Shown piece by piece: positions 58,529 through 64,000 of a stretch of DNA of 64,000 bases. Numbering within the stretch: position 1 is the stretch's first letter; every line of letters begins with the position of its first letter. Position numbers and translations under genes: made by a program. The notes below the pieces were generated by a model. It saw only the letters and a program-made list of their open reading frames with translations. It was not told the origin of the DNA and made no database searches. The DNA comes from Streptomyces phaeofaciens (lineage in GTDB: Bacteria; Actinomycetota; Actinomycetes; Streptomycetales; Streptomycetaceae), in contig NZ_BMSA01000010.1 of NCBI RefSeq assembly GCF_014648915.1, positions 124,001 through 188,000 of the forward strand, written 5' to 3'.

Positions 58529-58611
58529 GGCCTCTCTTTCGGATCTTGCCGGGGGTCGCGCCGACAAGTACCCGCGGACTGGAGCCGGCCTGATCCGAAA
58601 GAAAGGCCCTA
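58526..58611. mobile_element. MITE-like element with 20-bp terminal inverted repeats
   Basis: An 86-bp element whose ends are inverted repeats of 20 bp (TAGGGCCTCTCTTTCGG... and its complement, one mismatch) around a 46-bp centre. TA at both ends would fit the TA target of IS630/Tc1-type transposons. The left end supplies the TAG stop of the MaoC gene and the right end, read on the other strand, supplies the TAG stop of the TetR gene. It may also act as a bidirectional terminator. No transposase is inside it. Confidence 0.65.
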
Positions 58612-59253
58612 GCCCTCCGGCGGCGTCCAGGCGTTGCCCTCCATCAGGTCTGCCAGGCCCGACCAGGCGAAGTTCATCAAGGTGGTGGCCGCCTGGCGGG
58701 GGGTGACGGACTCGTGCGTGTTGGCCCAGGCGGCGAGGGACTCGGCGGCGCCGACCAGGGCCTCGGCGAGACCCGCGACCTCGCGCTCGGGGAGGTCGGG
58801 GTCCCGGTGCGCCTCACGGGCCGCGACGACGATCAGTTGGGTCACGAACGCGACGATCTCCTCCCGCATCGCGGTGACCTCGGCGGCGAAGGTCTCACCG
58901 TGGGTGCGGGCCTGGAGGTGGAGGACGGACCAGGCGTGCGGATGTCGCCCGGTGTGCGCGAAGAAGGCCAGCAGTCCGTCCCAGAGCTGACGGTCGGCCG
59001 GCAGATCGGTGCGGACGCCGGACCGCACGGCCGCCACGAGCGCCTGGGCCTCCCGCCGGATACAGGCGGTGAAGAGGTCTTCCTTGGAGTTCAGGTACAG
59101 GTACACCAACGGCTTGGACACGCCCGCCAGTTCGGCGATCTCGTCCATCGACGCGGCCATGTACCCCCGCCGGCCGAAGATCTCCACGGCGGCGTCCAGC
59201 ATCTGCTGCTCACGGACCGCACGCGGCATCCGCTTGGTCTTCACGGCACCCAT
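58609..59253 (-). CDS. TetR-family regulator
   Basis: A 214-aa repressor. N-terminal helix-turn-helix: EQQMLDAAVEIFGRRGYMAASMDEIAELAGVSKPLVYLYLNSKEDLF (residues 15-60, written in parts in this line). The C-terminal half is the ligand-binding helical domain. It lies beside the FabG4/MaoC genes and probably binds the dyads at 56278-56307, sensing acyl-CoA. Its stop codon is in the right end of the MITE-like element. Confidence 0.87.
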   Translation of the reverse strand: MGAVKTKRMPRAVREQQMLDAAVEIFGRRGYMAASMDEIAELAGVSKPLVYLYLNSKEDLFTACIRREAQALVAAVRSGVRTDLPADRQLWDGLLAFFAHTGRHPHAWSVLHLQARTHGETFAAEVTAMREEIVAFVTQLIVVAAREAHRDPDLPEREVAGLAEALVGAAESLAAWANTHESVTPRQAATTLMNFAWSGLADLMEGNAWTPPEG

Positions 59254-59312
59254 GGGACCAGCCTAGTTGGGCGCGGCCGGTCGCAACTCCCCCCGGACCA
59301 GGAGCGACTGTG

Positions 59313-59627
59313 TCAGGAGGCCTGGGCCTGGCCGGGCGTCGCCTGGCCCTGGGCGGTGTCCACCGCCGCGTCCTCCTGGGAGCGGCTGGCCTCCAGGTTG
59401 GCCTTCATCCGGTCCACGCGCCGCACGACGGTCTCCGAGGCGCGGTCGCGCTCCTTGCGCAGCACGACGAAGCTGATCGGAGCGGAGACCACCAGCGCGA
59501 GCAGGACGATCCACATGACGTTGGAGTCGCCGAAGCCGCGCGGCACGACACCCGAGTAGACGAGGCCCCAGACGACCACGAGGCAGCCGGCGAAGACACC
59601 GAGGCGCATCAGTGTGTAGCGGAGCAT
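59313..59627 (-). CDS. DUF4229 small membrane protein
   Basis: A 104-aa protein with two N-terminal helices (LMRLGVFAGCLVVVWGLVYSG and VMWIVLLALVVSAPISFVVL, each given in part) and a charged tail that can form a coiled coil (RASETVVRRVDRMKANLE). This matches the DUF4229 family of actinomycetes. ATG 59627 was chosen over TTG 59651. Confidence 0.8.
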   Translation of the reverse strand: MLRYTLMRLGVFAGCLVVVWGLVYSGVVPRGFGDSNVMWIVLLALVVSAPISFVVLRKERDRASETVVRRVDRMKANLEASRSQEDAAVDTAQGQATPGQAQAS

Positions 59628-59702
59628 CTCAACCCACTCTTCCGTATCCAAACAGGGCCGATGTCCAGTGAAGCACGACGGACCGCCGATCTTCGAAGGG
59701 GG

Positions 59703-60227
59703 TCACGCGAGCGGCAGCAGCAGGGTGATGTCGTCGCGGTCGTCGCCCGGGGCGACCCGGATCGCGGCGGGGACCCGGCCGACCTCCTTGTAGCCGCAGG
59801 AGCCGTAGAAGCGCTCCAGGCCGAGGCCGCCGCGGCAGGTGAGCCGGATGGCGTCGATGCCGTCGAAGCCGCGGGCCGCGTCGGCGGCGGCCGCCAGCAG
59901 GTCGCGGCCGTAGCCCCTGCCCTGGTGGCGGGGGTGGACCATCACCGTGTAGAGCCAGACCCAGTGGGTCATCAGCCGGTGCGTGTTGAAGGAGAAGAAC
60001 GCGGTCGCGGCCACCTCGCCGGTCTCGTCGCACCCGACGAGCAGCCGGTGCCGGCCCTCGGCCATGGCCGCGAGGTGCTTCACCAGTTCCGGACGTATCT
60101 CCTCGCGGGTCACCGGCGGAACGAACCCGACGGCTCCGCCCGCGTTGGAGACGTCCGCCCAGAGGCCGAGGACACCGTCGCGCAGGGCGGGGGTGACGGT
60201 CGGGTCCAGTGTGAAGGTAAGGGGCAT
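59703..60227 (-). CDS. GNAT N-acetyltransferase
   Basis: A 174-aa acetyltransferase of unknown substrate. The acetyl-CoA loop is VHPRHQGRGYGRDLLAAAAD and FYGSCGYKEVGRVPAAIR marks the end of the fold. No ribosome site precedes ATG 60227; instead a perfect 12-bp-arm hairpin ends directly before it, and TACCCT is 13 bases upstream, so the message may be leaderless or be made from the mqnE transcript. Confidence 0.85.
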   Translation of the reverse strand: MPLTFTLDPTVTPALRDGVLGLWADVSNAGGAVGFVPPVTREEIRPELVKHLAAMAEGRHRLLVGCDETGEVAATAFFSFNTHRLMTHWVWLYTVMVHPRHQGRGYGRDLLAAAADAARGFDGIDAIRLTCRGGLGLERFYGSCGYKEVGRVPAAIRVAPGDDRDDITLLLPLA

Positions 60228-60256
60228 GAAGGCAGGGTAGTCATTACCCTGCCTTC
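60228..60256 (-). repeat. Perfect hairpin abutting the GNAT start codon
   Basis: GAAGGCAGGGTA (60228-60239), 5-nt loop GTCAT and TACCCTGCCTTC (60245-60256). It lies between the mqnE stop (60284) and ATG 60227 with no base between hairpin and start codon. It could be the mqnE terminator, an operator, or a translation block. Confidence 0.75.
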
Positions 60257-60283
60257 GCCTCAACGCGGTTCCGGACGCGCTGC

Positions 60284-61447
60284 TCAGACCCGCATGGGCT
60301 GCGGCGCCTCACGGCGGGCCGGGTCCGGGCCGTCGTACTCGCGGATGATCTCGTAGCGCGTGTTGCGCTCCACCGGGCGGAAGCCCGCGTCGCGGATCAG
60401 GTCGAGGAGGTCCTCGCGGGTCAGCTTGTTGGGCGTGCCGTAGTTGTCGGCGTCATGGGTGATCTTGTACTCGACGACCGAGCCGTCCATGTCGTCCGCG
60501 CCGTGCTGGAGGGCGAGCTGGGCGGTCTGGACACCGTGCATGACCCAGAAGACCTTGACGTGCGGGACGTTGTCGAAGAGCAGCCGGGAGACGGCGAAGG
60601 TCTTCAGCGCCTCGGCGCCGGTGGCCATCTGGGTGCGGGCCTGGAGCCGGTTGCGCACCTTGCCGTCCTTCATGTCCACGAAGTCGTGCTGGTAGCGCAG
60701 CGGGATGAAGACCTGGAAGCCGCCCGTCTCGTCCTGGAGTTCGCGCAGCCGCAGCACGTGGTCCACGCGGTGGCGGGGCTCCTCGATGTGGCCGTACAGC
60801 ATCGTGGACGGGGTCTTGAGCCCCTTCTCGTGCGCCAGCCGGTGGATCCGGGACCAGTCCTCCCAGTGCGTGCGGTGGTCCACGATGTGCTGGCGGACCT
60901 CCCAGTCGAAGATCTCGGCGCCGCCGCCGGTCAGCGACTCCAGACCGGCGTCGATCAGCTCGTCGAGGATCTCGGAGGCGGAGAGCCCGGAGATCGTCTC
61001 GAAGTGGTGGATCTCCGTCGCCGTGAAGGCCTTCAGGGAGACGTTCGGCAGCGCGGCCTTCAGCTCCCGCAGCGAGCGCGGGTAGTACCGCCACGGGAGG
61101 TTCGGGTGCAGGCCGTTGACGATGTGCAGCTCGGTGAGGTTGTCCGACTCCATCGCCTTGGCGAGCTTCACCGCCTCCTCGATGCGCATCGTGTACGCGT
61201 CCTTCTCGCCCGGCTTGCGCTGGAACGAGCAGTAGGCGCAGGACGCCGTGCACACGTTGGTCATGTTGAGGTGGCGGTTGACGTTGAAGTGCACGACGTC
61301 GCCGTTCTTGCGGGTCCGCACCTCGTGCGCGAGTCCGCCCAGCCAGGCCAGGTCGTCCGACTCGTACAGCGCGATGCCGTCCTCACGGGTCAGCCGCTCA
61401 CCGGCCCTGACCTTCGCCTCCAGCTCGCGCTTGAGCCCGACGTCCAT
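60284..61447 (-). CDS. mqnE: Aminofutalosine synthase
   Basis: Radical SAM enzyme that joins 3-enolpyruvyl benzoate to adenosine in the futalosine pathway, 387 aa. The cluster motif CTASCAYC (CxxxCxxC) follows MTNV, with HIVNGLHPNLPWRYYP and GLHPNLPW typical of MqnE. ATG 61447 has AAAGGTGAGG upstream. An Lrp regulator precedes it by 46 nt on the same strand. Confidence 0.95.
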   Translation of the reverse strand: MDVGLKRELEAKVRAGERLTREDGIALYESDDLAWLGGLAHEVRTRKNGDVVHFNVNRHLNMTNVCTASCAYCSFQRKPGEKDAYTMRIEEAVKLAKAMESDNLTELHIVNGLHPNLPWRYYPRSLRELKAALPNVSLKAFTATEIHHFETISGLSASEILDELIDAGLESLTGGGAEIFDWEVRQHIVDHRTHWEDWSRIHRLAHEKGLKTPSTMLYGHIEEPRHRVDHVLRLRELQDETGGFQVFIPLRYQHDFVDMKDGKVRNRLQARTQMATGAEALKTFAVSRLLFDNVPHVKVFWVMHGVQTAQLALQHGADDMDGSVVEYKITHDADNYGTPNKLTREDLLDLIRDAGFRPVERNTRYEIIREYDGPDPARREAPQPMRV

Positions 61448-61493
61448 GCCCTCACCTTTCTCCGACAACTCGCCTAACCGTACGCCTACGGGA

Positions 61494-61949
61494 CTACACC
61501 TCTTCGGGAAGCTCCCCGACGCGGTTCTCCCACTTCGTGGAGAGCACGATGGTGGTACGGGTCCGGGAGACACCCTTGGTCCCGCTGAGGCGTCGGATGA
61601 TCCTCTCCAGACCGTCCACGTCGTTCGCCCGCACCTTGAGCATGAACGAGTCGTCGCCGGCGATGAACCAGCAGTCCTCGATCTCGCTCAGGTCCTTCAT
61701 CCGGTTCGCCACGTCCTCGTGGTCGGCGGCGTCGGAGAGGGAGATGCCGATCAGGGCGGTGACCCCGAGGCCGAGCTGGGCCGCGTTCACCGTCGCCCGG
61801 TAGCCGGTGATGACACCGGCCGCCTCCAGCCGGTTGATGCGGTCGGTGACGCTGGGTCCCGACAGGCCGACGAGGCGTCCCAGCTCCGCGTAGGAGGCCC
61901 GGCCGTTCTCCCGCAGAGCCTGGATGAGCTGCCTGTCCACCGCGTCCAT
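61494..61949 (-). CDS. Lrp/AsnC-family transcriptional regulator
   Basis: A 151-aa regulator with an N-terminal helix-turn-helix (DRQLIQALRENGRASYAELGRLVGLSGPSVTDRINRLE, in part) and a C-terminal RAM ligand-binding domain. It lies between ubiX-like and mqnE genes with gaps of 79 and 46 nt, so it may be cotranscribed with, and could regulate, menaquinone genes. Effector unknown; amino acids are usual. Confidence 0.9.
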   Translation of the reverse strand: MDAVDRQLIQALRENGRASYAELGRLVGLSGPSVTDRINRLEAAGVITGYRATVNAAQLGLGVTALIGISLSDAADHEDVANRMKDLSEIEDCWFIAGDDSFMLKVRANDVDGLERIIRRLSGTKGVSRTRTTIVLSTKWENRVGELPEEV

Positions 61950-62028
61950 GCGAATCGAAGCCTTCCGATCAGAGTTCCTGAAGAGATGAGAGGTACCGCA
62001 ACGTGCTCAGGAGGTGCCCAAAGGGTGC

Positions 62029-62703
62029 TCAGGTGGCCCGCGTTCCGCCCAGTTCGCCGTCCCAGCGGCGGTACAGACCGTGCGCGACCCCCGCCGCGTC
62101 GAGGACCCGGCCGGCGACGAAGTCGACCAGGTCCTGGATGTGGGTGGCGCCCGCGTAGAAGGCCGGCGACGCGGGCACGACACTCGCGCCGGCGTCGTCG
62201 AGAGCGACGAGGTGACGCAGGGTCTGCCCGTTCAGCGGGGTCTCCCGTACGGCGACGACGAGCGTGCGGCGCTCCTTGAGCGTCACGCTCGCCGCACGCT
62301 GGAGGAGATCCTTGGAGAGCCCGAGGGCGACACCGGCGACGCAGGCGGTGGAGGCCGGGACGATCAGCATCCCCTTCGCGGGATACGACCCCGAGGACGG
62401 GCCCGCGGCGAGATCCCCGGCGCCCCAGTACCGCACCCGGTCCACGTCCGGTGCACCGAAGGTGTCCGGCTTTCCGTCGGCGCCCCGCCCGAGCCATTCC
62501 CGCAGGTCGTCCCGCCAGTGCGCGTCCCGGAACGAGATCCCCGTCTCGTCCAGGAGCGTGAGCCGCGAGGCCCGGCTGACCACCAGGTCGACGCTTTCGC
62601 CCCCGGCGAGCAGGGCCCGCAGCACAGCGGCGGCGTACGGCGTCCCGGACGCCCCGGACACCCCCACGATCCAAGGCACGCGCTGCGTTTCTCCTGCGTT
62701 CAC
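62029..62703 (-). CDS. UbiX-like flavin prenyltransferase
   Basis: Produces the prenylated FMN cofactor that UbiD decarboxylases need, 224 aa. The FMN loop is VGVSGASGTPYAAAVLRALL; GMLIVPASTACVAGVALG (with the family's Ser/Thr-rich loop), LKERRTLVVAVRETPLN and SPAFYAGATHIQDLVDF are typical. GTG start at 62703 (MNAGETQRVPW). It serves the UbiD-type decarboxylase at the end of the window, in the menaquinone pathway. Confidence 0.93.
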   Translation of the reverse strand: MNAGETQRVPWIVGVSGASGTPYAAAVLRALLAGGESVDLVVSRASRLTLLDETGISFRDAHWRDDLREWLGRGADGKPDTFGAPDVDRVRYWGAGDLAAGPSSGSYPAKGMLIVPASTACVAGVALGLSKDLLQRAASVTLKERRTLVVAVRETPLNGQTLRHLVALDDAGASVVPASPAFYAGATHIQDLVDFVAGRVLDAAGVAHGLYRRWDGELGGTRAT

Positions 62704-62798
62704 ACCTTGAGCGTACCGGTGGGCGGGAAGGTCTTCAGGACCGGTGGGCGCGTTCGGGTCCACGGGGCGTGAGCGGTGGCGGCAGTGAGCCCGCCGAG

Positions 62799-62818
62799 CG
62801 GGGAGTCGGTCCTCCCCG
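62799..62818 (-). terminator. Hairpin between ubiA- and ubiX-like genes
   Basis: CGGGGAG (62799-62805) and CTCCCCG (62812-62818) with a 6-nt loop, about 32 nt beyond the ubiA-like stop; a possible partial terminator. Confidence 0.45.
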
Positions 62819-62849
62819 GGGTCCCGCACTCGACGTCGGGCGGCCGTGT

Positions 62850-63752
62850 TCAGACGGTCAGACCCCGCACCAGGAGATCCAGCAGCGCGCAGCCGAACAG
62901 GGCGATCCCGATGAAGCCGTTGACGGAGAAGAACGCCCTGTTCAGCCGGGACAGGTCGTGCGGGCGGACGATCGTGTGCTCGTAGACGAAGGCGCCGGCG
63001 ACGATCAGCAGGCCGAGCCAGAAGAACGCGCCGGCGTCGGTCAGCAGGGCGTACCAGACGAGCAGGGCCGTCGTGATCGCGTGGCAGACGCGGGCGCCCT
63101 GGATCGCGGCCGGGACGCCGAAGCGGGCCGGAACCGACAGGACACCGGTCTCGCGGTCGGTCTCGATGTCCTGGCAGGCGTAGATCAGGTCGAAGCCGCC
63201 GATCCACACGCCCACGGCGAGACCGAGGACGACCGCGTCCCAGGACCACTCGCCGGTGATCGCCAGCCAGCCGCCGATCGGGCCCATCGCCTGGGCCAGA
63301 CCGAGGATGGCCTGCGGGAAGTTCGTGAACCTCTTGCCGTACGGGTACACCACCATCGGGATCACCGCGACGGGCGCCAGTGCCAGGCAGAGCGGGTTGA
63401 GCAGCGCCGCCGACCCGAGGAAGATCACGACCGCGATCAGGGCGCCGGTCCAGGCGTGCTTCACGGACATCGCGCCGGTCACCAGCTCGCGGTGGGCCGT
63501 GCGCGGGTTCCGGGCGTCGATCTCGCGGTCGATGATCCGGTTGACCGCCATGGCGAAGGTGCGCAGGCCCACCATGCAGACGGTGACCAGCAGCAGCCTC
63601 CCCCAGTGGATGTTCCGGTCCTGCTGGAACATCGCGGTCAGCGCGGCGATGTAGGCGAAGGGCAGCGCGAAGACCGAGTGCTCGATCATCACCAGGCGCA
63701 GGAACGCCTTGGTGCGTCCCGGCTGCGGGAGCGCTGCGGAGGCGGAGCTCAC
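62850..63752 (-). CDS. mqnP: UbiA-family prenyltransferase (menaquinone)
   Basis: Membrane prenyltransferase, 300 aa with about eight helices, attaching the isoprenoid chain to 1,4-dihydroxy-6-naphthoate in the futalosine route. The first Asp-rich motif is NRIIDREIDARNPRT; the second is DIETDRETGVLSVP. The GTG start at 63752 overlaps the stop of the UbiD-type gene (GTGA). Assignment to the menaquinone (MqnP) branch rests on neighbours mqnE, UbiX and UbiD. Confidence 0.9.
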   Translation of the reverse strand: MSSASAALPQPGRTKAFLRLVMIEHSVFALPFAYIAALTAMFQQDRNIHWGRLLLVTVCMVGLRTFAMAVNRIIDREIDARNPRTAHRELVTGAMSVKHAWTGALIAVVIFLGSAALLNPLCLALAPVAVIPMVVYPYGKRFTNFPQAILGLAQAMGPIGGWLAITGEWSWDAVVLGLAVGVWIGGFDLIYACQDIETDRETGVLSVPARFGVPAAIQGARVCHAITTALLVWYALLTDAGAFFWLGLLIVAGAFVYEHTIVRPHDLSRLNRAFFSVNGFIGIALFGCALLDLLVRGLTV

Positions 63753-64000
63753 AGGCCGTACTCCTTCCAGCGGCGGTCGACCTTCGCCGCCGTCTCCGGG
63801 TCCGGGAGCACCATGTCCGGCCAGCCGCCGTCACGGGTGTAGCCCTCCTCGGGCCACTTCTTCGTCGCGTCGATGCCCGCCTTGCCGCCCCAGAACTGCT
63901 GGTAGGAGGCGTGGTCGAGGTGGTCGACGGGGCCCTCGACGATGCTGAGGTCGCGGGCGTAGTCGGTGTTGCCGAGGGCCCGCCAGGCGACCTCGTGCAG
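63749..64000 (-). CDS. UbiD-family menaquinone decarboxylase, 3' end only
   Basis: The last 83 codons of a larger gene that runs off the window. The reading frame is continuous from the window edge and ends WKEYGL at TGA 63749-63751. The C-terminal UbiD signatures DLSIVEGPVDHLDHASYQ and GIDATKKWPEEGYTR are visible. With UbiX and UbiA it removes the carboxyl group from the naphthoate ring before or after prenylation. Translationally coupled to the UbiA-like gene. Confidence 0.88.
   Translation of the reverse strand: MHEVAWRALGNTDYARDLSIVEGPVDHLDHASYQQFWGGKAGIDATKKWPEEGYTRDGGWPDMVLPDPETAAKVDRRWKEYGL

Noticed and set aside
62769..63842. Plus-strand frame opposite the UbiA-like gene
   Set aside because: No domain, Asp/Arg/Gln-rich mirror composition; UbiA motifs are on the minus strand.

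Overview
The window reads as chromosomal DNA of a Streptomyces or very close relative. The GC content is very high with strong third-position bias, GTG starts are frequent, and many genes overlap by ATGA or GTGA. Menaquinone is made by the futalosine route, and WhiJ-type XRE/DUF397/ATPase modules are present. No rRNA, tRNA or CRISPR array was seen, and most of the window looks like core genome.

Layout. 0-5.8 kb (+): an ABC importer (a lipoprotein with a C-terminal NosL-like domain, a permease and an ATPase) followed by an AprA-like flavoprotein fused to HEAT repeats; the start of this cluster probably lies before the window. 5.8-7.9 kb (-): recQ. 8.0-24.1 kb (-): a complete 14-gene nuoA-N operon for respiratory complex I, with a Rex/Crp-type operator about 110 bp upstream of nuoA. 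24.8-25.6 kb (+): a secreted NlpC/P60 hydrolase. 26.0-29.2 kb: a geranylgeranyl-reductase-family flavoprotein, a GNAT, a PASTA protein and the menaquinone methyltransferase menG. 29.2-34.8 kb: a surface-polysaccharide locus (acyltransferase, NodB-GT2 fusion, small membrane protein, and a divergent GH18-like lipoprotein). 34.8-40.0 kb (-): a barrel-less amidohydrolase-like protein, mqnC, a prepilin peptidase overlapping a membrane Ser/Thr kinase, and mqnA. 40.2-43.4 kb: a cold-shock gene, an XRE-cupin regulator divergent from azlCD, a methyltransferase and a DUF1877 protein. 43.4-49.3 kb: a Tat-exported KstD-like flavoprotein, cyclophilin, a WhiJ-like module, and an ECF sigma factor with its partner. 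49.3-51.4 kb: an AT-richer islet bounded by 40-bp direct repeats, with a chimeric pseudogene scar and two secreted proteins of unknown function. 51.4-59.3 kb: a HEAT protein, an unknown protein, an acyl-CoA ligase, a fadA2/fabG4/htdX-like fatty-acid cluster, and a TetR regulator. 59.3-64.0 kb (-): a DUF4229 protein, a GNAT, mqnE, an Lrp regulator, a UbiX-like gene, a UbiA-like gene and the 3' end of a UbiD decarboxylase.

How it fits together. Quinone supply (mqnA, mqnC, mqnE, UbiX/UbiA/UbiD-like proteins, menG, and the likely side-chain reductase) is interleaved with the quinone user, complex I. The least explained parts are the NosL/AprA-HEAT transport cluster, the 2.1-kb islet with its recombination scar, a MITE-like inverted repeat that supplies the stop codons of two convergent genes, and several unassigned operators. 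All assignments come from reading motifs and gene order; no database search was possible.
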